Assembly (NCBI GenBank): GCA_900770395.1
Contig: CAAGKM010000006.1
Location: 1 to 64,000, forward strand
Reading direction: 5' to 3'
Origin: an uncultured Prevotella sp.
GTDB lineage: Bacteria; Bacteroidota; Bacteroidia; Bacteroidales; Bacteroidaceae
DNA: 64,000 nucleotides
How positions within the stretch are numbered: position 1 is the stretch's first letter; every line of letters begins with the position of its first letter. The notes beneath the pieces were generated by a model. The model was not told where the DNA came from. It was given only the letters and a program-made list of their open reading frames with translations, and did no database searches. This document shows positions 17,058 through 25,821 of the stretch, piece after piece. Made by a program: the position numbers and the translations under genes.

Positions 17058-17810
17058 ATGGAGGTAAAAGGAATATTTATTATAAAATCAGGAGCAGACA
17101 ATCTTATCAAAAAGATAGATGAACTGTTTTCTAAATATTATAATCGGTCTGCAGTAAATGACAAACAAAACTTAGCATTGTACAGATCATATTGTCAAGA
17201 CGTAATCTCAATGTTTAATGCTTCTTTTGAAGCAGGAATGTGGGGTATTGAAAGGTGTAAGAAATTCATTGAGAAGTACAGATGGACTGATGATGTAAAC
17301 TTAATAAACGCAACCTTGTATATGATAAATGGAATGTTACTGGATTTAAAATATATGGCTCAGAATAGTATTCCAATAAAAGATTTTCCTTCATGTAAGA
17401 AAATAACAGAGTTGTCTTGTGAAGATGCAATCTCTTTGTCAAAGGATTTGGTGAAAAATGGTATAATAAAGAGCGGTATAGGTATAATATTGTTGGGTAA
17501 AGCAGTGGCAGATGGTATTGAAATTGTACATGTTAGACAATTCTATGAAAACATGCTGAATGAATTGCAAAGAGAAATAAATGAGGAGCACCACATCTTA
17601 ATCCCGATTGAACAGTTTTTAATAGATAAGTGCAATGCCGAAATAGGCTATTGCGATATAGCGATGATTAAAACAGGCCTCAAGGCGGGTAAAGAGATAA
17701 AAGAACTTATGGATACAGCACATAAGCATATAGAAAAATTTGAAAAAGAGACAAGCATATATAATACGAAAGAAATATCCCTTCCTAATAATGATAGATG
17801 TGAAACTTGA
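17058..17810 (+). CDS. Unknown helical accessory protein
   Basis: 250 residues, not recognised. No signal peptide; one moderately hydrophobic stretch (GIIKSGIGIILLGKAVADG, about 142-160) is too short and mixed to call a membrane segment with confidence. Several amphipathic helices and a lysine/glutamate-rich C-terminus are visible. It follows the HEPN-like gene by 77 bases in the same direction. Its final codons overlap a RhuM gene fragment (from 17791), so the C-terminus may have been cut or altered by recombination. Confidence 0.6.
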   Translation: MEVKGIFIIKSGADNLIKKIDELFSKYYNRSAVNDKQNLALYRSYCQDVISMFNASFEAGMWGIERCKKFIEKYRWTDDVNLINATLYMINGMLLDLKYMAQNSIPIKDFPSCKKITELSCEDAISLSKDLVKNGIIKSGIGIILLGKAVADGIEIVHVRQFYENMLNELQREINEEHHILIPIEQFLIDKCNAEIGYCDIAMIKTGLKAGKEIKELMDTAHKHIEKFEKETSIYNTKEISLPNNDRCET

Positions 17811-17868
17811 AGATGAGACGCTGTGGCTTACGCAGGCTCAGATGTGCGATAAGATAAGTAAATTTTGA
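17791..17868 (+). pseudogene. N-terminal fragment of a RhuM-family gene
   Basis: ATG 17791 to TGA 17866 encodes 25 residues including VKLEDETLWLTQAQMCD. This is the conserved opening of RhuM/virulence-protein family genes (DETLWLTQAQM), which normally exceed 250 residues. The rest is gone. Confidence 0.7.
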
Positions 17869-17918
17869 GCAAGATATCAACACGTTTCTATAATGACCAT
17901 GAGGTAAGGGCTGTTTGA
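17865..17918 (+). pseudogene. Fragment of a BRO/antirepressor-like gene
   Basis: The frame LSKISTRFYNDHEVRAV then stop matches the opening of BRO-N-type proteins (ISTRFYxDxEVRAVWD). It is fused directly to the RhuM fragment, showing deletion of both parent genes at one junction. Confidence 0.6.
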
Positions 17919-17961
17919 ATGGAGCTTGTCAAAAAAATAAAAACTATAAAATAATAAGACA

Positions 17962-19458
17962 ATGATAATAAAGGAAGAAATACAAGCATTGCTTCACGAT
18001 ATAGAAAGCGATAGAGTAGAGCGAACTATATCAACCACAAATATAGATAAGTTTGGTGAGGCTATCTGCTCTTTTTCCAATGACTTGCCAGACAATCAGA
18101 AGCCGGGTTATCTCATAATCGGTGCGGATGATAAGACAGGTAAGGTGATGCCTATTAATATCACAGATGCACTATTGAAAAATGTCGCGGCAATACGAAC
18201 AGAGGGAAATATACAGCCACAACCCTCAATGACTGTTGAGAAAATAGAACTTGATGATGGCCCTGTTGTCGTTGTAGAGGTTCAGCCTGCACTTTTTCCT
18301 CCAGTAAGATTCAAAGGAAAAATCTGTGTACGAGTGGGACCACGCCGTGGAACCGCTAACGAGAATGATGAACGTAAACTATATGAGAAAAGAGCTTCTC
18401 ATGTACTTACATTCGATGCTATGCCCTGTTTTGACAGCTCTTTATCGGATTTAGACGTGAGTGTATTCCGACAAATATATCTTCCGAAGGCTTATCCTGA
18501 GGAAGTTTTAGAAACAGACAAACGTGATGTGCGCCTGCAATTGCAATCTCTTGGATTTTATGACATGAAGTACGATTGTCCAACATTTGCAGGAATATTG
18601 ATGTTTGGTATTAATGTTGAGCGTCGCTTGCCGGGAGCATACGTTCAGTATGTACGTTTTGGTGGCAATACTCGAGGGGCAGACATTATTAATGACTATA
18701 AGTTTTCCGGCAATCTGATGATTATTCTAAATCAACTTGATACATTTGTCTCAACATCAATAGCCAAAAAACGTCCGGTTCCAGTAACGGCATTGAGAGA
18801 AGAGAATATAATGGATTATCCGTCGTGGGCTATACGAGAGTTACTAATGAATGCTGTATGCCATCGCGATTATGAGGGAAACGGCCCCATTCAATTTTAC
18901 CAATATGATGATAGGATAGAAATACTAAATCCCGGAGGACTATATGGTAAAGCTAATCCAAATAATTTCCCATGGGTAAATGATTATCGTAATGGAGTTA
19001 TTGCTGAAGCAATGAAAGTGATGGGATTTGTCAATCGTTTTAGTCGTGGCGTACAGCGCGTGCAAGAAGAATTAAGGGCAAATACCAATGGTGAAGCAGA
19101 CTTCAAACTTGATCTTGAAACCGCTTTTCTCGTAAAAGTCAATATATCCCAAAAAGTTCTTGAAGCAAAAGGTGAAGCAAAAGATGAAGCAAAAGATGAA
19201 GCAAAAGGTGAAACTGTGGAATTATCTGATACTGCATCACTTGTATTCCAATATATTAAAGAAAATCCGAATATAACAAGGAAGGAAATGTCCTTACAAT
19301 TAAATGTATCTGTTTCAAAAATATATAGAGCAATAACAGAGTTGAAGCAAAAAGGATATATCAAACGTTTAGAAGGTCGAAAATTAGGGCATTGGGAAAT
19401 TCTCAACAAAGAGATAACGGCATACAGTAATAACCTTAACAGACAAAACGTTAAATAA
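17962..19458 (+). CDS. AlbA_2/Schlafen-like ATP-binding regulator with winged helix
   Basis: 498 residues. The N-terminal AlbA_2 (Schlafen-like, divergent AAA_4) domain has RVERTISTTNIDKFGEAICSFSND and GYLIIGADD. The middle has the GHKL-type ATPase C-domain signature WAIRELLMNAVCHRDY and IEILNPGGLYG (about 288-330). The C-terminal winged helix reads NITRKEMSLQLNVSVSKIYRAI (about 432-475). A charged linker with repeated KGEA/KDEA joins the last two parts. Such proteins are annotated as RNA-binding or RecG-like transcriptional regulators and are frequent in defence islands. Function here is unproven. Its stop is 2 bases from the sdaA start, so it may co-transcribe with sdaA. Confidence 0.8.
   Translation: MIIKEEIQALLHDIESDRVERTISTTNIDKFGEAICSFSNDLPDNQKPGYLIIGADDKTGKVMPINITDALLKNVAAIRTEGNIQPQPSMTVEKIELDDGPVVVVEVQPALFPPVRFKGKICVRVGPRRGTANENDERKLYEKRASHVLTFDAMPCFDSSLSDLDVSVFRQIYLPKAYPEEVLETDKRDVRLQLQSLGFYDMKYDCPTFAGILMFGINVERRLPGAYVQYVRFGGNTRGADIINDYKFSGNLMIILNQLDTFVSTSIAKKRPVPVTALREENIMDYPSWAIRELLMNAVCHRDYEGNGPIQFYQYDDRIEILNPGGLYGKANPNNFPWVNDYRNGVIAEAMKVMGFVNRFSRGVQRVQEELRANTNGEADFKLDLETAFLVKVNISQKVLEAKGEAKDEAKDEAKGETVELSDTASLVFQYIKENPNITRKEMSLQLNVSVSKIYRAITELKQKGYIKRLEGRKLGHWEILNKEITAYSNNLNRQNVK
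19162..19209 (+). repeat. In-frame 4 x 12-bp coding repeat
   Basis: GAAGCAAAAGRT is repeated four times exactly in frame, encoding EAKG/EAKD units in the linker of the Schlafen-like protein. The 12-bp unit keeps frame whatever the copy number, so the linker length could vary between strains. Confidence 0.85.
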
Positions 19459-19460
19459 AT

Positions 19461-20690
19461 ATGAGTGAATCACAAAACAATATGAAATCATTAAAAGAAC
19501 TATATCGTATAGGGCAGGGACCTTCGTCAAGCCATACTATGGGACCGCGCAACGCTGCGGCGAAATATCTGAGTGAACATGCCGATGCGGCAGGCTTTAG
19601 GGTGACTCTCTACGGCAGTCTTGCCGCTACGGGAAAGGGGCACCTCACCGATGCCGCCATCTTGCAGGTGCTTGGAAAGGAGCGCACGGAGATAGTTTGG
19701 AAAGCAGAAACGGTGTTGCCTTTCCATCCCAATGGTATGATGTTTGAGACGCTTACGCCGCAGAATGAATACGCTGACAGTTGGACTGTGTACAGCGTGG
19801 GTGGCGGCGCATTGGTGGAGGAGGGCAAGGAGCAGCCTGCCACTTCGGATGTGTATGACATGAACCGTCTGTCGGACATCAAACGGTGGTGTGAGCAAAA
19901 TGGGAAATCCTACTGGGAGTATGTTGAGGCATGCGAGGGACCAGAGATTTGGGATTATCTTGATGAGGTGTGGCGCGTGATGTGCGGCGCCGTGGAGCGC
20001 GGCATAGAGCACGAGGGTGTGCTGCCGGGTGTACTGAAGCTGCGCCGCAAGGCTCCTGACTATTACATCCGCGCCCTTGGCTATGGCTCTAATCTCCAGT
20101 CGCGTGGACTTGTGTTTGCCTACGCTCTTGCAGTGAGTGAGGAGAATGCGTCGGGAGGAACCATCGTTACTGCTCCTACGTGCGGTGCCAGCGGTGTGGT
20201 GCCGGCGGTGCTCTACCATATACAGAAAACCCGCCGCTTCCCGATACGCCGGGTGCTTCATGCCCTTGCCACAGCCGGACTGATTGGCAACATAGCCAAG
20301 AGCCGTGCCTCTATCTCGGGAGCTGAGGCTGGCTGTCAGGCTGAGGTGGGAGTGGCGTGCGCCATGGCTGCCGCTGCTGCCAACTATATCTTTGGCGGGT
20401 CGCTCGCCACAATCGAATATGCGGCGGAGATGGGACTCGAGCATCATCTTGGCATGACCTGCGACCCTATCTGCGGACTGGTGCAGATTCCTTGTATAGA
20501 GCGAAACGCACATGCTGCGGCACGTGCCCTTGACGCCAATGTCTATGCCACATTCGCCGACGGAGTACACCGTATAGCCTACGACAAGGTGGTGGAGGTG
20601 ATGAAACAGACAGGACACGACTTGCCGTCGCTCTATCGTGAGACCTCTGAGGGCGGACTGGCAAAGGAATATTTTGAGGAAGAACAATAG
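19461..20690 (+). CDS. sdaA: L-serine ammonia-lyase (single-chain)
   Basis: 409 residues. The N-terminal beta-type domain has IGQGPSSSHTMGPRNAA. The C-terminal alpha-type domain has TAPTCGASGVVPAVL, GAEAGCQAEVGVACAMAAAA and CDPICGLVQIPCIERNAHAA, which supply the [4Fe-4S] cysteines. The enzyme deaminates L-serine to pyruvate and ammonia and is oxygen-sensitive. Length is slightly under the usual ~450. Two starts are possible (19461 or the Met at 19482 opening the conserved domain). Base composition becomes clearly more GC-rich from here, marking the right border of the AT-rich island. Confidence 0.95.
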   Translation: MSESQNNMKSLKELYRIGQGPSSSHTMGPRNAAAKYLSEHADAAGFRVTLYGSLAATGKGHLTDAAILQVLGKERTEIVWKAETVLPFHPNGMMFETLTPQNEYADSWTVYSVGGGALVEEGKEQPATSDVYDMNRLSDIKRWCEQNGKSYWEYVEACEGPEIWDYLDEVWRVMCGAVERGIEHEGVLPGVLKLRRKAPDYYIRALGYGSNLQSRGLVFAYALAVSEENASGGTIVTAPTCGASGVVPAVLYHIQKTRRFPIRRVLHALATAGLIGNIAKSRASISGAEAGCQAEVGVACAMAAAAANYIFGGSLATIEYAAEMGLEHHLGMTCDPICGLVQIPCIERNAHAAARALDANVYATFADGVHRIAYDKVVEVMKQTGHDLPSLYRETSEGGLAKEYFEEEQ

Positions 20691-20707
20691 TATTAATAAT
20701 TAGGTTT

Positions 20708-21415
20708 ATGGCAAAAGTTGCAGGACGGGGATTCTCTTTTAAGCAGTTTACGGTGATGCAGGATATGTGTGCCATGAAGGTTGGCACAGACGGGTGTCTG
20801 CTCGGCGCATGGGCGCAGGCTCCTGCTGTTGTAGCAGGCATTCCGGTGCGCATCCTTGACATCGGCACAGGCACAGGACTCATAAGTCTGATGCTTGCGC
20901 AGCGTTTTCCCGATGCCGCAGTCACCGCACTGGATATTGATGAGGCAGCCGTGCGTCAGGCGGAGATAAACATCGCCGCCTCACCCTTTGCCGCCCATGT
21001 CACTGCCGTGCAGGTGGCTGTGCAGAATTATTCTGGCACATTCAACATGATTGTGAGCAATCCTCCGTTCTTTGTCGATGCACTTGAATGTCCTGACGAC
21101 CGCCGCACCATGGCGCGCCACACCTCCACACTCTCTTATCATGAGCTTATGCACGCTGCCTATCGCATGTTGGATGCCGACGGTGAGCTGTCGGTCATTA
21201 TTCCCTTTGACTACCGTCAGCGCTTAGAGTCTGAGGCCGCCATTGTCGGGTTTCATCTTCACCGCTCCTGCCAGGTATTCACCTCAGCCAAGCGACCTCC
21301 AAAACGTTTCCTCCTTTCATTCACCAAAAAACAGCTGCCGGTGGTTACCGGCAGTCTCCTCATCGGCAGTGAGGAGTTCCGCATGCTGTTAAAGGATTTC
21401 TATTTGCATTTCTGA
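20708..21415 (+). CDS. trmN6: tRNA1(Val) adenine-37 N6-methyltransferase
   Basis: 235 residues. FKQFTVMQDMCAMKVGTDGCLLGAW is the typical TrmN6/YfiC opening, followed by the SAM-binding motif ILDIGTGTGLISLMLAQ and the catalytic NPPF motif in IVSNPPFF. The enzyme methylates N6 of adenosine 37 in tRNA-Val. Located 17 bases after sdaA on the same strand, probably the same transcript. Confidence 0.92.
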   Translation: MAKVAGRGFSFKQFTVMQDMCAMKVGTDGCLLGAWAQAPAVVAGIPVRILDIGTGTGLISLMLAQRFPDAAVTALDIDEAAVRQAEINIAASPFAAHVTAVQVAVQNYSGTFNMIVSNPPFFVDALECPDDRRTMARHTSTLSYHELMHAAYRMLDADGELSVIIPFDYRQRLESEAAIVGFHLHRSCQVFTSAKRPPKRFLLSFTKKQLPVVTGSLLIGSEEFRMLLKDFYLHF

Positions 21416-21451
21416 AACAGGTGAGTCTCGTTTAATTTTGATTATCTAATA

Positions 21452-21775
21452 ATGAAAGTGATATACAACAACCTCATACCTTTACGCGGTTTTATGGCGA
21501 TAAATCTCTTTGGTGTGATATTTGTGCGCCGTGGCTATACTCTTGACAGAACAGCTATTAACCATGAGAGCATCCATACGGCACAGATGCGTGAGATGCT
21601 TTATGTGTTTTTTTATTTGTGGTATGTTGCCGAGTGGTTGTTGAGGCTGTTGGGCAACGGTAACGCTTATGAAAACATATCATTTGAGCGTGAGGCTTAT
21701 TCTAATCAGGCTGACAAAGATTATTTGAAATGCCGTAAACATTATGCTTGGTTGAGATATTTGTATTTATGGTAG
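21452..21775 (+). CDS. Small HExxH protein, putative metalloprotease-like
   Basis: 107 residues. NHESIHTAQMREML contains HExxH, and ISFEREAYSNQ about 40 residues later could provide a third glutamate ligand. Between them lies a hydrophobic helix (YVFFYLWYVAEWLLRLL). The layout is that of a minimal zinc-peptidase core, but a protease this short is unusual. I know it only as a conserved hypothetical type in Bacteroidales. Its stop is 2 bases from the stop of the convergent gene at 21778. Confidence 0.65.
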   Translation: MKVIYNNLIPLRGFMAINLFGVIFVRRGYTLDRTAINHESIHTAQMREMLYVFFYLWYVAEWLLRLLGNGNAYENISFEREAYSNQADKDYLKCRKHYAWLRYLYLW

Positions 21776-21777
21776 TA

Positions 21778-23214
21778 TCATTTACACATTTTTGCTCCCT
21801 TGAAAAGTTTGTTCACTAATTTTGGGGCAAGTCCCGTTGCTGTGCATTGTCCGTCTGTTATCTGATTCTCTATCTTTGGGGCAGAGACAAAATTGTCATT
21901 GATGTCTATGGCTACATATTTCCCTATGTTTTCTTTTGTGAATAGAGTCCAGTCTGAGATTCCTTGGGTGTCGAATGTCCATGGCATGATAAATTTGCCC
22001 TGCATTATTTCAAGAGCCATTGATGCTTTGGCTGCCTTTGCCTTGAACGGATTTGCTGTTTTCATTATTCCTATAGTCAGCTCATTGTCGTAGCTTCTGC
22101 TGCAGAACCATTTGTAATCTTCTGTAAGTGGCATCTTTTTTATAGCCGGCAGAATGTTTTTATATAAGTATCCCTTTTCATCAGATGTAAAAGCCATAAG
22201 TATACCTTCACATTTGTTTTCTTCAATGCCGTTTGCAGTCAGAACGTCTCTGAATATTTCTGCAACTGGAGCTGTGTCTGGGGCAATCTGCCTTATTGTA
22301 ACATTCCAATCCACGGCATAGTTTTCGCACATTTCTATCTTCAGTGCATTCTGATAGGTCATCCATTTCTTTCCTTTTTTGTCATCGTTGTTGTCCGCGT
22401 CAGCCATATTCTGTTTATACAAATGCCTGATATATTCACTTATTTGTTCTTCTTCAATCAGCTGGTCGCCAAGGTTAAGAGCCGCCTTTGCTCCGTCAAT
22501 AAAAGACTGTGAGTAGGATTCGCCATTGCCGAACAGGTTAGCTGAAAAGGCCATGGTCTTGCCCATCTCGTAAGCAGGTATGGCTTTTTCCCCCAGACAA
22601 GCTTCAAGAAAGTCTGCCGTGCCTGCCACGTATGCCTGTCTGTTATACTTGGCATACGTGTTCTGTCCTATACTGTGGAATTTCTCCTGTATATTTTCCA
22701 TCATTTTATCCACCATTTCCCCCATGAAAACGTCCATTAGCCCAAAAGCCGTGAAGAATTCACATTGTGCGTCCCCTTCAAGCTCAGTAGCCTTGATTCC
22801 GGCGTTTTTGTATTTTTTTATGATGGCGTTGGCCTTGATGGTATCGGCAGGCAGTACAATCTTATTTTCTGCCACTTTGCGCAAACCTTCCAGAATGTAT
22901 GACATCTGTGCTGAAGACATCTCTTCGGCATATCCCATTAACGACAAACCGTGCATTCTGCCCCTGGCATACGAAAACACGTAAGAAGAATCGTTTGGCG
23001 ATACGTTTTTGAAGGGCTGCACTTCCAGTCCGCGCAAAAATTCCTCATAATCACTTTTCTCACGCAAAATATCGCTTTCTTCTGCAAGCATTGAAGCCGT
23101 TAGCGTATATCCGGTGACATAGGCTGTAGAGTCAAGCGGAGCACCCGTGAGGCCATTTGCTTTCGCCACAAAGGCAATGGCAAGCAATGTCAAAATAGAG
23201 ATAAATCGTTTCAT
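21778..23214 (-). CDS. Secreted protein of unknown function, FKBP_N-like repeats
   Basis: 478 residues from ATG 23214, chosen because it begins a signal peptide (MKRFISILTLLAIAFVAKA). The mature protein contains segments such as STAYVTGYTLTASMLAE...YEEFLRGLE and QAYVAGTADFLEACLGE...SQSFIDGAKAAL. These look like helical dimerisation domains of FKBP-type isomerases, but no isomerase domain follows. It is followed upstream by an alpha/beta-hydrolase gene 11 bases away, probably one operon. Probably periplasmic. Confidence 0.65.
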   Translation of the reverse strand: MKRFISILTLLAIAFVAKANGLTGAPLDSTAYVTGYTLTASMLAEESDILREKSDYEEFLRGLEVQPFKNVSPNDSSYVFSYARGRMHGLSLMGYAEEMSSAQMSYILEGLRKVAENKIVLPADTIKANAIIKKYKNAGIKATELEGDAQCEFFTAFGLMDVFMGEMVDKMMENIQEKFHSIGQNTYAKYNRQAYVAGTADFLEACLGEKAIPAYEMGKTMAFSANLFGNGESYSQSFIDGAKAALNLGDQLIEEEQISEYIRHLYKQNMADADNNDDKKGKKWMTYQNALKIEMCENYAVDWNVTIRQIAPDTAPVAEIFRDVLTANGIEENKCEGILMAFTSDEKGYLYKNILPAIKKMPLTEDYKWFCSRSYDNELTIGIMKTANPFKAKAAKASMALEIMQGKFIMPWTFDTQGISDWTLFTKENIGKYVAIDINDNFVSAPKIENQITDGQCTATGLAPKLVNKLFKGAKMCK

Positions 23215-23225
23215 AAGTTTTTTTT

Positions 23226-24134
23226 TCAATTATGTGAATTATATTTTTCCACAAAAGCGCAAACTCTTGCTGCATATTCCGATGGATGGTCATAGTATGA
23301 TCTGGCATGTTTTGCCCCTGGCGCTATCCATAGTTGTTTCACGCCGTGCTTGGCGGCATAGAGACGGTACACCATTTCGGTGTTTACAAATGAGTCGTTG
23401 CCGCCATGTATGAACAGCATGGGACGGTCGGCTTTTGCCACTTGGCTTAGTGGCGATGCCTCGCTGAACGACCATCCGTTGCGCAGTTTGCACAGCCAGC
23501 TGGTGGTGTGGAGCAGGGGGAAGGGAGGAAGCGAGAACTGGTCGTCCATACTGTTTTTGAATTCTTCCCACACTGAGGTATATCCGCAGTCTTCCACAAA
23601 GCACCTTATGTAATCGGGCAGCGTCTCACCGCTCACCGACATTATCGTGGCTGCTCCCATTGATACGCCGTGAAGCACCTGACAGGTGTTGCCGCCAAAC
23701 AGACTGTCTGCCAGAGCGCACCATTGCAGCACATCCAGTCTGTCTTTCCATCCCATCTGCACATAGTTGCCTTTTGACTGTCCGTGATAATGCAGGTCGG
23801 GCAGCAGTATGTTGTAGTGCAGCTGTCGGTCGTAGATGCTTGCTATATCACCCATCCACAGTGCATTGTCAGTATATCCGTGTACCAGCACCGCCACCTT
23901 GTCGGTCACACTGTCTGCCCTTAGATACCAGGCATGTATGCTGTCGCCCGTTTCCCGACTCACGATGAATGTGTCGCGCAGGGCATGCCGCTTCATCACT
24001 GAGTCTGTCCATTCACGTTGCGGAACACTCTTCAATGTCGGTTGCAGTGCATAACGCAAAAAATATTCTGAGGCTCCGATCAGAAGCAGTGCCAGTATGG
24101 CGAGAATTATAAATATATACTTTAAATGTTTCAT
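23226..24134 (-). CDS. Membrane-anchored alpha/beta hydrolase
   Basis: 302 residues from ATG 24134 (MKHLKYIFIILAILALLLIG), giving one N-terminal transmembrane anchor. The fold is shown by VLVHGYTDNALWMG, nucleophile elbow GVSMGAATIMS, acid in FIHGGNDSFVNT and histidine in GAKHARSYYDHP: a complete Ser-Asp-His triad. Similar Bacteroidales proteins are annotated as peptidases or esterases of the BAAT/S9 type. Substrate unknown. First gene of a pair with the secreted protein 11 bases downstream. Confidence 0.85.
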   Translation of the reverse strand: MKHLKYIFIILAILALLLIGASEYFLRYALQPTLKSVPQREWTDSVMKRHALRDTFIVSRETGDSIHAWYLRADSVTDKVAVLVHGYTDNALWMGDIASIYDRQLHYNILLPDLHYHGQSKGNYVQMGWKDRLDVLQWCALADSLFGGNTCQVLHGVSMGAATIMSVSGETLPDYIRCFVEDCGYTSVWEEFKNSMDDQFSLPPFPLLHTTSWLCKLRNGWSFSEASPLSQVAKADRPMLFIHGGNDSFVNTEMVYRLYAAKHGVKQLWIAPGAKHARSYYDHPSEYAARVCAFVEKYNSHN

Positions 24135-24230
24135 AGTGCTGATGTTTTTGTGCACAAAAATACGAATTTTGCACGAAAAAGATGCATAATCCCATAAAAA
24201 TTGCATTTTTTTATACAATTAAAAGTTGTG

Positions 24231-24971
24231 CTAACATTTGTGCTTTCTATACCATACAGTTATGCCGATGGCTATGACGATGCTTAAGGCTCTCAACACA
24301 TTGGAAATCAAGCTGCCTGCTGCATTATCCGTTCCTTCCATTGAGAATGTCACCCAAGCTGCATTCATCAAAATATGCAGGAAAACCGGTACCCAGAGGT
24401 TGAATTTCCAACCCACATACATCCAGCTGAAATATATCGCCCCAATAAAAGTGACAGCAAATACAGACAGGCAAGTGACAAAATCAGAGCCTTGATATAT
24501 GTGGCAGATACCAAAAAACACAGATGGTATCAATGCTGACCAGATGAATCCTAATTTGCAGTAACGGAACAACATTCCGAACAGGAAACCACGGAAAATG
24601 AACTCTTCAAAGAAACCGGGAAAGAGTGCCTTTCTACATAAAAACTCTATGTCCCAACCATCGCGCAGAGTTCCCATAATTCCAAATCCGACAAATAAAG
24701 GGATTGTGCTGGTTAACGCCACCAAGAATCCCTTTGGCAGATTAGCGTCAAGTCCAAGTGCCTTAAGAATGTTTTTCTGCGGGTGAATGATTACAAATGT
24801 CGCCACTATTGCAGGAATGCTCCAAATGATGTATCTGCATGAGAACTTACCAAAAGTGTTGTTCTGCATCCCCAACTGTTCCAGCCATATTGAGGCATAA
24901 GACATTGCTGCATAGGTGAGCACTGTCGCGATGGTGTATGTGATGATTTTTATTGTGTTTGATGTTGTCAT
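24231..24971 (-). CDS. CPBP-family intramembrane metalloprotease
   Basis: 246 residues from ATG 24971 (MTTSNT); an ATG three codons upstream is possible. About seven hydrophobic helices. Signature motifs are PGFFEEFIFRGFLFG (EExxxR), FFGICHIYQG (FxxxH) and FLHILMNAAW (HxxxN), the full active-site set of CAAX-processing/bacteriocin-processing (Abi, CPBP) proteases. Such proteins process peptides in the membrane or give bacteriocin self-immunity. No partner peptide gene is evident nearby. Confidence 0.88.
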   Translation of the reverse strand: MTTSNTIKIITYTIATVLTYAAMSYASIWLEQLGMQNNTFGKFSCRYIIWSIPAIVATFVIIHPQKNILKALGLDANLPKGFLVALTSTIPLFVGFGIMGTLRDGWDIEFLCRKALFPGFFEEFIFRGFLFGMLFRYCKLGFIWSALIPSVFFGICHIYQGSDFVTCLSVFAVTFIGAIYFSWMYVGWKFNLWVPVFLHILMNAAWVTFSMEGTDNAAGSLISNVLRALSIVIAIGITVWYRKHKC

Positions 24972-25455
24972 TTTATTCAAATATTTTATTTATTATGGAG
25001 AAAAACATCCAATCCGGCTGCAAAATTACAATATTTTTTTGAAAATTATTTGCTTTATATGATTTTATTTTGGATGTATGAGAAAATGTTGTAACGGAAG
25101 AGAAATTCTGTTGTCGCGATAGAAGTAAAGAGCAATGCGGACAACGGCTGGTATTGAGAAGTTCAGACAAATGTATAGACCAACCACCTCACTGATTATC
25201 GGTGAGGCTGGAATCAAAGCGGAAGATTTCCTTACGATGGATATAAGAAAGTTGTTCTGCCCCTTTACTGTCACCAATAATATGTCCTTCTTGGTCATAA
25301 CTACGGTGAAATTTGCTAATTAGGTCAATTTGTAAATATAATTCTGAAAAATAACCGCTAAAAAAATTCTTGAAATAGAAAAACAAGTGGCAGTTTTATG
25401 ACCATTCAATCCAAAATAAATGAATTTTTCCACGAATATAGGTGATATAGCCAAT

Positions 25456-25543
25456 GAAGTTAACTTACTTTGGTGACGCAGTTAACTTACTTTGCCAACG
25501 AACATATGTTACTTTGCCAATAAACATAGGTTCATTTTGCCTA
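25456..25543. repeat. Tandem array 3: four 22-bp units
   Basis: Units at 25456, 25478, 25500 and 25522. The first two have head GTTAACTTAC and tail TTTGSYRAC; the third combines head GAACATATGTT (the motif of array 5) with tail ACTTTGCCAAT; the fourth is AAACATAGGTTCATTTTGCC. A CCGTTTTTTT run follows at 25561. The 850-base gap 24972-25821 otherwise contains only this array, a decayed frame at 25624-25717 and a hairpin at 25741. Confidence 0.9.
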
Positions 25544-25623
25544 AAAAACAAGCAAAAATACCGTTTTTTTGATGCTAATTTATGAAGAAAAAAGAAAATG
25601 TTATTTTAACTGTTTGATTAACA

Positions 25624-25717
25624 ATGAGATATAAAGACTTGAAATTTCGCGTATTTGAAACCAAAGATACGGTTGGATGATTTTAAGCGATTCTCAGAAG
25701 CTTCTTTGTTGTAATTT
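25624..25717 (+). pseudogene. Decayed small reading frame paired with array 3
   Basis: ATG 25624 opens MRYKDLKFRVFETKDT. A one-base difference then shifts the frame, and the continuation DDFKRFSEASLL-stop is in the next frame. The 50 bases 25651-25700 match 46 positions of 47413-47461, where the same peptide pattern is read without a shift. Parent gene not recognised. Confidence 0.5.
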
Positions 25718-25740
25718 TTTTATCATTCTGAATATTACGT

Positions 25741-25798
25741 AAAGCAGCTGCTGATAATGTTCTGTATGCCAACAGGGTACATTTTCAGCAGCTGCTTT
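25741..25798 (-). terminator. Long hairpin after GH28 gene
   Basis: AAAGCAGCTGCTGA (25741-25754) and TCAGCAGCTGCTTT (25785-25798) pair perfectly. The loop contains a nested ATGT-CTGT/ACAG-ACAT stem. It lies 24 bases past the stop of the minus-strand pectinase gene and is its likely terminator, though the T-tract is short. Confidence 0.6.
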
Positions 25799-25821
25799 AT
25801 CATCCGTCCTTTTCTTTTATT

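Noticed and set aside
19527..20687. A 386-codon minus-strand frame opposite sdaA
   Set aside because: It is fully antisense to an intact, strongly conserved enzyme gene and rich in H, R and S; a shadow frame.
25065..25386. Several short minus-strand frames suggesting a transposase remnant
   Set aside because: No motif could be matched to any transposase or other family, and the frames are broken; not supportable.
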